A stretch of DNA of 12,923 nt, taken from Phycisphaerales bacterium (GTDB lineage: Bacteria; Pseudomonadota; Gammaproteobacteria; Competibacterales; Competibacteraceae). The notes beneath the pieces are model-generated. The model was not told the DNA's origin, did no database searches, and was given only the letters and a program-made list of their open reading frames with translations. Positions 1 to 7,446 of the stretch are shown in pieces. The translations under genes and the position numbers were made by a program. The stretch covers positions 1 through 12,923 of the forward strand of contig JACSSB010000163.1 in assembly GCA_014879435.1 (NCBI GenBank), given 5' to 3'. Each line of letters opens with the position of its first letter. Positions within the stretch are counted from its first letter, which is position 1.

Positions 1-1808
1 ACTTCAGCGTAGCAATCGGCGGCGTTACCACCCCGACCCATGGTCAAGCGATTGGCGCGCAAGTGCGCGTTACATTCCCTGAGCAGGTTGGTGACCCGGC
101 TGGCGGCTTCTTCGGCTGGTGTGAGGAGCGATGCGCTCTTGGCAGTATGTAACTGGCCGCGAACCTCGGTGCGTAACGCCAGTAGGCGTGGGTGCTTGGG
201 AACCTGCTGTAAGCCTTGCTCGATTTGCAGCAGGCTGCTTTCATAGGCTTGATTGCGCTGATCGTCCAATGCTCGTGCCAGGAATTCCTCCGCTTGGCGC
301 TGGCGTTCCTCAGCCTGACGTTGTTCCGCTTGGTGTTTCTCAGCCCGACGCTCCTCGGCCTGACGTTGTTCCTCCTGGTGCTGTGTGGTCTCGACTTGCT
401 GGCGGGCGCTTTCCTCCTGCTGTTCGCGTTCGGTCTTGTGCGCCAGTACTTCCTGCTTGAGTGCCAACAGACCGCTATGCTTGGGCATGGCCCCTAAGCC
501 TTGCTCGATGTAAACCAGGCTGATATCCAGGTTATCTTCTTGCTGAGCACGTTGCGCCTGTTCAAGAAGCTGCTCCGCTTGCAATTCCATTTGCTGCTGT
601 TGTTCCCCCTGAGCACGCGCCTCGGCCAGTTGCTGGTTGATTTCCTCGCGCAAAGCGAGCAGCTCAGCGTGATGAGGGGCTTGTCCTAGCCCTTCCTCGA
701 CGTGGGCTAGGGCCTCTTTCAAAGCGCCAGCCTGCTGCTGTTGGCGGGCTGCGATGAGTTGCGGCTCGACGGCTTCGCGCTGTTGCGCGGTGGTATCCGT
801 GGCGGGTGGTGAGGGCGGTGCTATCGAATCGGCTAGCGGCGGCGGTGTCGGCTGTTGTAAGTAGAGATAAGTGCCGCTACCAGCGACCGTTCCAACCAGC
901 ACGACGGCGGCAACAGCCATGCCGGTTTTCCAAGTGAATGGGCGTGGTCGGCGGGCGCGTGAATCGGTGCCGACGGTGGGCGAGTCGATGCGGGTAAGGC
1001 GCAGTAGCTCATCGGTACGCCCCGCTTCCAGGGCATCCAGTGCGGCGATGAAATCCTGACCGCGTTGAAAACGGCGGTTGGGGTCTTTATCCAGCAGTTT
1101 ATTCAGCAGTGGCTGATAGGCACTCAAGCGTGGTGGCAATTCGGGAGTCGCTGCGGTCACATGCATCATCGCCAGCGCGAAGCTGTCTTCAGCGGCGTAG
1201 GGGACATTACCGGTCAGCATCTCGTAGAACAGCACCCCAAAGCTGTACAGATCGGCGCGGGGGTCGACTTCCTGGCCCCGGATCTGTTCCGGGCTCATGT
1301 AGCGCGGCGTGCCAATCGACAGGCCGGTACGAGTCATGATGGTATTGCTGCCCAGGGTCTTGGCGATACCAAAATCGGTCAGCACGGGTGTGCCGTTTTC
1401 GCGGAACAGAATATTCTGCGGTTTGATATCCCGGTGGATGATGCTGCGCTCATGGGCATAACTGAGAGCGCCAACAATAGCTCGGGAGATGATCAGGACT
1501 TCTGAGGGCGATAATCCTGCGCGGATACGCTGTTGCAGAGTCCCGCCTCCCAGGTACTCCATCGATAGATAATAAGTTCCATCGTGGGAAGCGATGTCAT
1601 AGACGGTAACGATATGCGGGTCGTTGAGCTGGGCGATGAGGCGGCCTTCCCGCTGGAAACGGATCGCAAACTCTTCATCGGTGGTCAGGACAGGTTTGAT
1701 GACCTTCAACGCGACAGGGCGGCGCAGCGACTCCTGGATGGCGAGATAAACAATCGCCATGCCGCCCTGACCGAGTTCGTGCTCGATTTGATAGCCTGGA
1801 ATCTGCAT
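1..1808 (-). CDS. Membrane-anchored Ser/Thr protein kinase (PknB-like), C-terminus beyond window
   Basis: This reading frame starts at the ATG at 1808, seven bases after an AGGA ribosome site, and stays open to the left edge (602 codons seen). Residues 1-260 form a Hanks-type kinase domain. It has a glycine loop GQGGMAIV (13-20), lysine 35 in VALK, the catalytic loop HRDIKPQN (125-132), DFG (145-147), the activation-segment end GTPRYMSPEQ (166-175) and D187, so catalysis should be intact. One membrane helix follows at about 297-317. The part beyond it, presumably periplasmic, has no PASTA domains. It holds three TPR-like repeats sharing I/VEQGL..xP.H..LLALR.EV (about 356-390, 420-454, 513-549), separated by Gln/Glu/Arg-rich coiled-coil stretches. 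It probably phosphorylates cytoplasmic proteins in response to an outer signal or partner; the substrate cannot be told. It diverges from aroC. Confidence 0.93.
   Translation of the reverse strand, partial: MQIPGYQIEHELGQGGMAIVYLAIQESLRRPVALKVIKPVLTTDEEFAIRFQREGRLIAQLNDPHIVTVYDIASHDGTYYLSMEYLGGGTLQQRIRAGLSPSEVLIISRAIVGALSYAHERSIIHRDIKPQNILFRENGTPVLTDFGIAKTLGSNTIMTRTGLSIGTPRYMSPEQIRGQEVDPRADLYSFGVLFYEMLTGNVPYAAEDSFALAMMHVTAATPELPPRLSAYQPLLNKLLDKDPNRRFQRGQDFIAALDALEAGRTDELLRLTRIDSPTVGTDSRARRPRPFTWKTGMAVAAVVLVGTVAGSGTYLYLQQPTPPPLADSIAPPSPPATDTTAQQREAVEPQLIAARQQQQAGALKEALAHVEEGLGQAPHHAELLALREEINQQLAEARAQGEQQQQMELQAEQLLEQAQRAQQEDNLDISLVYIEQGLGAMPKHSGLLALKQEVLAHKTEREQQEESARQQVETTQHQEEQRQAEERRAEKHQAEQRQAEERQRQAEEFLARALDDQRNQAYESSLLQIEQGLQQVPKHPRLLALRTEVRGQLHTAKSASLLTPAEEAASRVTNLLRECNAHLRANRLTMGRGGNAADCYAE
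308..372. repeat. 45-bp-period repeat in the kinase coiled coil
   Basis: CCTCAGCCTGACGTTGTTCC (308-327) recurs with one mismatch at 353-372, exactly 45 bases (15 codons) later. It encodes the EQRQAEER-type heptad-like segment of the kinase outer region. A second exact 15-base match, TAAGCCTTGCTCGAT at 210-224 and 495-509, encodes the IEQGL core of two of the TPR-like repeats. Both look like internal duplications within the gene. Confidence 0.7.
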
Positions 1809-2100
1809 GTTGAGTCCTGTTTTACTGCGGGCACTACGGGCCGACGGAGATTTCGTTGTATTCGGTAGTGGTCATCGTGATTAGGAGGATCGCGCATTTT
1901 CACTCCGTGCGAAGGGTACGGACATGGCAATGAGCCAGCGCGATATGATATGTGCTTCGATTGTAGGGAATCGCTCGGTTCCTGGCCAAGATGAACTCCC
2001 GATGCACTGCTGTTTTACCAGTGTTTAAGATTTTTGGCAAAACTCGTACCGTAACCCATGAGTGCATGGGCGGCGTGTCCTATCCAAGGATTATTTCCGT
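1809..2100. promoter_or_regulatory. Divergent intergenic region between kinase gene and aroC
   Basis: This 292-base gap should carry the promoters for both the kinase gene (minus) and aroC (plus). I see the kinase ribosome site AGGA next to 1808, the aroC ribosome site AAGGA at about 2089-2094, and a hairpin-like inverted repeat at 2055-2070. I could not assign convincing -35/-10 pairs in either direction. No gene-like reading frame is supported here. Confidence 0.5.
2055..2070. repeat. Inverted repeat in the aroC leader
   Basis: CCCATG, a four-base loop AGTG, then CATGGG: a perfect six-base-pair inverted repeat ending 30 bases before the aroC ATG. It could be an operator or an mRNA hairpin. 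It also contains the GTG at 2062 that would give a 13-residue longer AroC, which makes that longer start unlikely. Confidence 0.45.
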
Positions 2101-3219
2101 ATGGCTGGCAACACCTTTGGTAAGTTGTTCACCGTCACCACCTTCGGCGAAAGTCATGGCCCAGCACTGGGCGCGATTGTGGACGGTTGTCCACCGGGTT
2201 TGGAATTGTCCGAAGCCGATATTCAGCACGATCTGGATCGGCGTCGGCCCGGTCAGAGTCGGCATACCACTCAGCGCCGCGAGCCGGATCAGGTGCGTAT
2301 TCTATCCGGTGTGTTCGAGGGGAAAACCACAGGAACGCCGATTGGTTTGCTGATCGAGAACATGGACCAGCGCTCGAAGGATTACGGCGAAATCATGGAC
2401 CGCTTCCGGCCCGGCCATGCCGATTACAGCTATCATCACAAATATGGGATTCGGGATTATCGTGGCGGGGGGCGTTCCTCAGCGCGAGAAACTGCGCTAC
2501 GAGTGGCGGCGGGCGCTATCGCTCGCCACTATCTGCGGCAGCGTTATGGGGTAGAAATCCGAGGCTATCTGGCCCAACTGGGGCCGATTCGCCCCGCCAG
2601 ACTGGTGTGGGAAACGGTGAATGACAACCCTTTTTTCTGCCCCGATCCCGACCGAGTTCCCGAGCTGGAGCAATTCATGGATGCGTTGCGCAAGTCCGGC
2701 GATTCCATCGGCGCACGGGTGACCGTGGTCGCCAGCGGTGTGCCAGCGGGTTGGGGCGAGCCGGTGTTCGACCGCTTGGATGCTGACATCGCTCACGCCC
2801 TGATGAGTATCAACGCGGTCAAGGGTGTGGAGATCGGTGCGGGTTTCGCCAGTGTGGAGCAGCGTGGTACTGAGCATCGTGACGAGTTGACACCCGAAGG
2901 TTTTCTCAGTAATAACGCGGGCGGTGTGTTAGGTGGGATCTCCACCGGACAGGAGATCATCGCCAGCATCGCCTTGAAACCGACTTCCAGTATCCGTTTG
3001 CCAGGACGCACCATTGATATTCATGGTGCACCGGTAGAGGTAGTAACCCTGGGTCGTCACGATCCCTGCGTCGGTATCCGTGCCACACCCATCGCTGAGG
3101 CAATGCTGGCATTGGTATTGATGGATCACGCTCTGCGTCATCGGGGGCAGAATCTGGATGTGCGGGTTGAGACTCCAGCGATTGCGGGTGCTGCACCCCA
3201 CCGCGATTCTACCGACTGA
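2101..3219 (+). CDS. aroC: Chorismate synthase
   Basis: AroC catalyses the last shikimate-pathway step, EPSP to chorismate, using reduced FMN; it is cytoplasmic and a homotetramer in known members. The 372-residue product begins MAGNTFGKLFTVTTFGESHG, the usual family N-terminus, with an AAGGA ribosome site about ten bases upstream. An in-frame GTG 39 bases earlier is not needed. Family signatures are all present: GESHG (16-20), HTTQRREPDQVRILSG (55-70), the FMN/substrate region GHADYSYHHKYGIRDYRGGG (105-124) with RSSARETA (125-132), NNAGGVLGGISTG (271-283) and VGIRATPIAEAMLA (324-337). Length is close to the E. coli enzyme (361). The MFS gene follows after 18 bases, so the two are probably co-transcribed. 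Confidence 0.97.
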   Translation: MAGNTFGKLFTVTTFGESHGPALGAIVDGCPPGLELSEADIQHDLDRRRPGQSRHTTQRREPDQVRILSGVFEGKTTGTPIGLLIENMDQRSKDYGEIMDRFRPGHADYSYHHKYGIRDYRGGGRSSARETALRVAAGAIARHYLRQRYGVEIRGYLAQLGPIRPARLVWETVNDNPFFCPDPDRVPELEQFMDALRKSGDSIGARVTVVASGVPAGWGEPVFDRLDADIAHALMSINAVKGVEIGAGFASVEQRGTEHRDELTPEGFLSNNAGGVLGGISTGQEIIASIALKPTSSIRLPGRTIDIHGAPVEVVTLGRHDPCVGIRATPIAEAMLALVLMDHALRHRGQNLDVRVETPAIAGAAPHRDSTD

Positions 3220-3237
3220 GGGCTGGGCTGGAATTCC

Positions 3238-4401
3238 GTGCTTCCGTTTGGTCTGTACCTACGCCTGTCCGGTTTTTACCTGTTCTACTTCGCTATTCTC
3301 GGCGTGTTGCTGCCGTATTGGGGGCTGTATTTATTAGCTTTGGGATTCGATCCAGCCCGAATCGGTGAGCTGATGGCGATCCCGCAAGCGACTAGGTTGG
3401 TAGCGCCCAGTCTGTGGGGGTGGCTGGCCGACCGCAGTGGTCAGCGGATGGGCGTGGTACGCGGCGCATGTCTGGCGGCGTTATTAGTGTTCGCAGGAGT
3501 TTATCCTGCGGGCGTTTCCTATCCGGGATTGATGCTGGTCATGCTGGCGTTCAGTTTTTTCTGGAACGCCGCTTTGCCTCAGTTCGAAGCAGTGACGCTC
3601 AATCATCTGGGTGAGCAGACCCATCGTTACAGCCAGATCCGACTCTGGGGTTCGGTCGGGTTTATCGGCGCGGCGGTCGGAGCTGGTCCGGTGGTGGAGC
3701 ATTGGGGCATCAGTGTGGTACCGGCGCTGCTGTGGGGGTTATTCGCCTTGCTGTGGCTGAATGGCTTGCTGGTCCCAGAACGAAGCGTGCCGCCGGTCGT
3801 CGGCGAGTCGCCATCGCTGGGCCGTGTGTTACGTCAGCCGGTAGTGCTGGTGTTTTTTACCGCTTGTTTTTTCAATCAGGCAGCCCATGGGCCGTACTAC
3901 GGATTTTTCTCGCTGTATCTGGAAACACTGCACTATTCGCGTGATCTGATCGGCCTACTGTGGGGATTGGGTGTACTGGCGGAAGTCGGGTTGTTTTTAG
4001 TGATGCACCGATTATTGCCACGCTTTGGAGCACGTCGCCTGCTGTTGACGGCGTTGGCGCTAGCGGTACTGCGCTGGTGGTTGATTGGGCATTTTGCCCG
4101 CGAATTACCCTTACTGTTGTTCGCACAGACCCTGCATGCTTTCAGCTTTGGCATGTTCCATGCCGTGGCCATTCACCTGATCCATCATTTTTTCCCTGGT
4201 GCGTTGCAGGGGCGAGGCCAGGCTTTATACAGCAGCCTGACCTTCGGTGCCGGTAATGCGCTGGGTAGTCTCACCGCCGGTTATTTATGGCAGGGGATGG
4301 GGCCGGTGGCGATGTACGATCTGGCGATGGTCTTGGGCGCGCTGGGCTGGTTGGTAGCGTGGTGGGGGCTACGGTTTCCAGAAGGGGCTTCTGCGAGCTA
4401 A
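3238..4401 (+). CDS. MFS transporter, HcaT/MFS_1_like (phenylpropionate permease) type
   Basis: A 387-residue, very hydrophobic protein with about 12 predicted membrane helices in the inner membrane. The N-terminal stretch (YFAILGVLLPYWGLYLLALGF, residues 17-37) and the short loop GWLADRSGQR (61-70), in the position of MFS motif A, fit the MFS_1_like family that includes E. coli HcaT. The start is a GTG at 3238 with only a weak purine-rich site in front of it; no better in-frame start exists before residue 46. It lies 18 bases after aroC, probably in one transcript. The family suggests uptake or export of a small, possibly aromatic, acid, but the substrate cannot be read from the sequence. 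The C-terminus meets the aldolase gene tail to tail with a 13-base gap. Confidence 0.85.
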   Translation: MLPFGLYLRLSGFYLFYFAILGVLLPYWGLYLLALGFDPARIGELMAIPQATRLVAPSLWGWLADRSGQRMGVVRGACLAALLVFAGVYPAGVSYPGLMLVMLAFSFFWNAALPQFEAVTLNHLGEQTHRYSQIRLWGSVGFIGAAVGAGPVVEHWGISVVPALLWGLFALLWLNGLLVPERSVPPVVGESPSLGRVLRQPVVLVFFTACFFNQAAHGPYYGFFSLYLETLHYSRDLIGLLWGLGVLAEVGLFLVMHRLLPRFGARRLLLTALALAVLRWWLIGHFARELPLLLFAQTLHAFSFGMFHAVAIHLIHHFFPGALQGRGQALYSSLTFGAGNALGSLTAGYLWQGMGPVAMYDLAMVLGALGWLVAWWGLRFPEGASAS

Positions 4402-4414
4402 ACGCATTATTTCA

Positions 4415-4972
4415 TTATATTTTACCCGACTGATGCGCGATAAAGGCGGTTTTGGCCGACAGTTCCAACGAGCAGGTCCATTTATAGGCCAGATTGAGAG
4501 TAGCGGCGCAGGCGTAGACGCCATGGCCGCGTACCACAACGATAGGATAATCCGCCAGAATTTCGGCAACCATCCGTGGGGCGTGCGAGAGGTATTGATC
4601 GTAGGGGATGGTCAACACCGGCACCCGGTTGAAGTACAACTGCCCCTCGAAATCAGCGGGCAGAAATTCTTCATTATCCATAGTCATCGCCACGGAATAG
4701 GGGCCATGACTGTGCAGCAGGGCACGGGTTTCCGCATTGGCCCGATAGACCGCAAGATGCAGGGCGGCATCCATTGAGGCGTCTTTGCCGAGCTTACCGT
4801 CGAGATGGCATTCGATCAGGTCGCCACTACTGATCAGATCGGCGCAGCAGCCGGTGGGAGTGATCCAGAATCCCGCCTCATCCCGTACCGAAGCGTTACC
4901 GCTGTGGGAGTCATTGAGGCCGTACTGGCGTAGCCAACGATAGTATCGAACGAGGTCGTCTTTAAGGTTCAT
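4415..4972 (-). CDS. Class II aldolase/adducin family protein
   Basis: This 185-residue protein fits the metal-dependent class II aldolase/adducin fold (FucA, AraD, MtnB relatives) over its whole length. Zinc ligands are H87 and H89 (HSHG) and H150 (RGHG). The phosphate/substrate loops are GNASVR (25-30) and TPTG (38-41). D68 sits 19 residues before H87, where FucA has catalytic Glu73. AraD-type epimerases have Asp there, so aldolase versus epimerase or another activity is open. An in-frame TAA lies nine bases before the ATG, so the start is fixed. No clear ribosome site precedes it. It is the last gene of the argA-cpdA group, 36 bases after cpdA. The substrate is unknown, probably a sugar phosphate or small aldehyde adduct. 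Confidence 0.88.
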   Translation of the reverse strand: MNLKDDLVRYYRWLRQYGLNDSHSGNASVRDEAGFWITPTGCCADLISSGDLIECHLDGKLGKDASMDAALHLAVYRANAETRALLHSHGPYSVAMTMDNEEFLPADFEGQLYFNRVPVLTIPYDQYLSHAPRMVAEILADYPIVVVRGHGVYACAATLNLAYKWTCSLELSAKTAFIAHQSGKI

Positions 4973-5008
4973 GGCGCAGCATTATACCTGGAATCACACG
5001 GAGACGGA

Positions 5009-5788
5009 TTAGTCCGAGGAGTGTCGTGCTGGATCGACCCGCTCCACGCCGGTTTCCAGTCGGCCGTCTGGGTACAACTCGAACCAGCGATAGCCGGGTG
5101 GTTGCGTATCGATTTGCGGCTCGGCGGTGCCCGGCTTGAACTGCACACAGGTTGCGGGGGTGGCCAGCAAATGCAGATCGCCGCGTCGGGCGCTGAATTC
5201 GGCATGGATGTGTCCCCACGCCACCGCCCGAACTTGGGAATAGCGGTCCAGCACCGTGAACAGTGCCTTGCCGTTAGCAACCGTCATGGTGTCAAGCCAG
5301 GGGGTATCGACCGAGAGCGGGTTGTGATGCAGGCAAACCAGGGTATGTTTAGGCGAGGTTGCCAGTACCGTGTCCAGCAGCATCAGTTCGCTGAAGGCCA
5401 GATGGCCTTCGGGTGAGCCGGGAAAACTGGAATTCAGTAATACGAATTGCCAGTCGCCGACTGAGACATAGCGTTGCCACTGGACCCGTCCTTCGCGCAG
5501 ATATTGGCCCATGGCTGCTGGAAAATCGTGATTACCCGGCAGGCAGTAGACCGGCACGCCCAGCGGTTCCAAAATTTGGCGTACCCGTGGGTAGGCTTCC
5601 GGTTCGTCGCCGACCAGATCCCCGGTGACCAAGATCAAATCCACCGTAGGATGCCGCTCCCGAGCGCAGGCTAGTACTGCGTTTAAACCGGCATCTACAT
5701 CCACACCCCAGACTTGGCTGCTGGGCTGGGTTTTGAGATGCAGATCACTGATTTGAAGAACGCGCAAGGGTGTAACAGAATTCGGCAT
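5009..5788 (-). CDS. cpdA: 3',5'-cyclic-AMP phosphodiesterase, CpdA (Icc) type metallophosphoesterase
   Basis: CpdA hydrolyses cAMP to AMP in the cytoplasm and so tempers CRP signalling. The 259-residue protein carries the calcineurin-like metal motifs in order: D15-L-H17, GDLVGD (56-61), GNHD (85-88), LHH (153-155) and GHIH (192-195). These ligate a di-metal centre, and none is missing. Length and motif spacing match CpdA (about 275 residues in E. coli). The start ATG at 5788 has a GAAGAGA purine run about five bases upstream. It lies 32 bases after argA and 36 bases before the aldolase gene, all on the minus strand, so co-transcription from the argA promoter is likely. A related metallophosphoesterase with another nucleotide substrate cannot be excluded. 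Confidence 0.88.
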   Translation of the reverse strand: MPNSVTPLRVLQISDLHLKTQPSSQVWGVDVDAGLNAVLACARERHPTVDLILVTGDLVGDEPEAYPRVRQILEPLGVPVYCLPGNHDFPAAMGQYLREGRVQWQRYVSVGDWQFVLLNSSFPGSPEGHLAFSELMLLDTVLATSPKHTLVCLHHNPLSVDTPWLDTMTVANGKALFTVLDRYSQVRAVAWGHIHAEFSARRGDLHLLATPATCVQFKPGTAEPQIDTQPPGYRWFELYPDGRLETGVERVDPARHSSD

Positions 5789-5820
5789 AGAGATCTCTTC
5801 AGAAAAGGCGGCGTAGCGGT

Positions 5821-7134
5821 TTACAGGGTTTTGATAAAGACTTTGGAGCGGCGTTGCCAGTTATACAAAGTTTGTTTTTGTACTGGCAAATCAGTGACTT
5901 CAGCGGGTTCGAAAGCATGCTCACGAAACCAATGTGCGGTGCGGGTGGTCAGCACGAACAGTTGTTGCAAATGCTGTTCGCGGGCACGACGCTCGATGTG
6001 GTGCAGTAAGGCATCGGCGCGGCCGCTGTTGCGATAATCTGGATGCACGGCGACGCAGGCCAGCTCGCCGATGGCTTCCTCGGGAAATGGATAAAGTGCA
6101 GCACAACCGATGATGGCGCCATCTCGCTCCAGCAGGACGAAGTGTTCGATCTCCATCTCCAGCCGTTCGCGTGAGCGCCGCACTAAAGTGCCATCTGCCT
6201 CTAACGGCCGGATCAATTCCAGCACGCCACCCACATCATCAATTGTGGCAGAGCGTAGTCCTTCGTAAAGATCGGTGGCGATCAATGCACCGACACCGTC
6301 GCGGGTGAACAGTTCCAACAGTAATGCACCGTCGATTCGCCGGTTAAGCACATGAATCCGGCGCACTCCGGCCTGTCCGGCCCGCAGCGCTAGGCGTAAA
6401 TGACGTGCGGCGCTTTCGGGTAGTAAGGCGGGTTGCTCGGTTAGTAAGCGGGTGGCATCGCTGAGACTGAGTTGGCGAATCGCTTGGCCGTTTGAATCGC
6501 ACAGTTCCGGTTCTTCGCCCAGCACCAGCAGCTTATCGGCACGCAAGGCCATGGCGGTGGCGGTGGCGACATCTTCGGCACTCAGATTGAAGATCTCACC
6601 CGTCGGCGAGTAGCCCAGCGGCGACAGCAGGACGATGGCGTTTTGATCCAACCACAGGCGAATGGCGCGGTCATCGATGCGCCGCACCTCACCGGTGAAG
6701 CCATAATCGATGCCATCGCGCACGCCCAGTGGTCGGGCAGTGATCAGATTGCCGGACACTACCCGCAATCGAGCGCCGTGCATCGGCGAATTGGCAAGAC
6801 CCATCGACAGCCGGGCCTCGATGCGGATGCGCAGCCGACCAACGACTTGTTTGACGTGGGGTAGGTCTTCGGCTTCGGTAATGCGCAGACCATTGACATA
6901 ACGCAGCTCGCGACCTGCTTCGTGTAGTCGGGCTTCGATGTGCGTGCGTGCGCCATACACCAACACCAAGCGAATGCCCAGGCTGTGCAGCAGTGCCAGA
7001 TCCTGCGCCAGACTCGAAAAAGAATCGGCTTCGACCGTTTCGCCACCGAAGAGCACCACAAAGGTTCGGCCGCGATGGGCGTTGATGTAGGGACCGGCTT
7101 TCCGGAACCATTGCACGAACTGGTCCGAATTCAT
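5821..7134 (-). CDS. argA: N-acetylglutamate synthase (two-domain ArgA)
   Basis: ArgA acetylates L-glutamate with acetyl-CoA, the first step of arginine synthesis. The 437-residue protein (E. coli 443) begins with an amino-acid-kinase-like domain (about 15-285). It includes HRGRTFVVLFGGE (20-32) and LLHSLGIRLVLVYGAR (48-63), the arginine-sensing fold in known ArgA. A GNAT acetyltransferase domain follows (about 295-437), with acetyl-CoA motif A at VHPDYRNSGRADALL (363-377), R367-x-x-G371-x-A373. TLYNWQRRSK near the C-terminus is also typical. The ATG at 7134 has GGAG seven bases upstream, and an extended -10-like TGGCATAAT lies 33 bases further up. It is the first gene of a probable argA-cpdA-aldolase operon. 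End-product inhibition by arginine is expected from the family, not shown. Confidence 0.95.
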   Translation of the reverse strand: MNSDQFVQWFRKAGPYINAHRGRTFVVLFGGETVEADSFSSLAQDLALLHSLGIRLVLVYGARTHIEARLHEAGRELRYVNGLRITEAEDLPHVKQVVGRLRIRIEARLSMGLANSPMHGARLRVVSGNLITARPLGVRDGIDYGFTGEVRRIDDRAIRLWLDQNAIVLLSPLGYSPTGEIFNLSAEDVATATAMALRADKLLVLGEEPELCDSNGQAIRQLSLSDATRLLTEQPALLPESAARHLRLALRAGQAGVRRIHVLNRRIDGALLLELFTRDGVGALIATDLYEGLRSATIDDVGGVLELIRPLEADGTLVRRSRERLEMEIEHFVLLERDGAIIGCAALYPFPEEAIGELACVAVHPDYRNSGRADALLHHIERRAREQHLQQLFVLTTRTAHWFREHAFEPAEVTDLPVQKQTLYNWQRRSKVFIKTL

Positions 7135-7166
7135 CTGTCATCTCCGCAAATACCAAAAGGGGGGCG

Positions 7167-7175
7167 ATTATGCCA
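7167..7175 (-). promoter_or_regulatory. Candidate extended -10 promoter element of argA
   Basis: On the minus strand the sequence reads TGGCATAAT, an extended -10 with TG one base ahead of CATAAT, about 32 bases before the argA ATG. No good -35 hexamer is seen at 16-18 bases. Transcription would start near 7160, giving a leader of about 25 bases with the GGAG ribosome site inside it. I did not recognise an ARG box. Confidence 0.4.
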
Positions 7176-7212
7176 GAAGTAATAGGAAGACCTCATCCCC
7201 TCCATGAAGATG

Positions 7213-7446
7213 TCAGAGCAATTTGCTAGGTTGAAGACCTAAACGGTAGGAATATCGAACATATTCAGGCAGGCCAATGGTGGTATGAATCGGCTTGCTG
7301 GCGTTCTTTTTGAGGTACTCAGTGGGGTATTTTTGCTTGAAGGACTCCACTTGCTGCGTGAGCGCTTCCATCTGGGCGAGGAACAACGGATGAGCAAAGA
7401 TCGTCCAGCCGTGAACGATCAAGGGGGTGGGTTGGCCTGCGCTCAT
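7213..7446 (-). pseudogene. yhaV: Truncated YhaV-family toxin
   Basis: The first 51 or so residues resemble the N-terminus of YhaV, the RelE-fold ribosome-dependent RNase toxin paired with PrlF: HGWTIFAHPLFLAQMEAL (12-29), then an E-S-F-K-Q-K-Y-P-T-E-Y-L-K-K-N-A-S-K segment. From about residue 52 the resemblance stops, and a 26-residue unrelated tail runs to a stop. The product is 77 residues against about 155 for full YhaV, so the catalytic C-terminal half is missing. I checked the other two minus frames down to argA and found no continuation, which points to a deletion rather than a simple frameshift. The ATG overlaps the prlF stop (ATGA), typical of translational coupling. It is probably inactive as a toxin. 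Confidence 0.8.

Noticed and set aside
131..497. Plus-strand open frames, Leu- and Pro/Arg-rich, opposite the kinase coiled coil
   Set aside because: They are the antisense of the CAG/GAG-rich kinase repeats; there is no ribosome site and no family resemblance.
1065..1505. 146-codon plus-strand frame opposite the kinase domain
   Set aside because: The minus strand encodes all kinase motifs across the same bases, so this is an antisense shadow.
2187..2877. Open frames on both strands inside aroC
   Set aside because: AroC motifs run unbroken through the region; the others are shadows caused by high third-position G+C.
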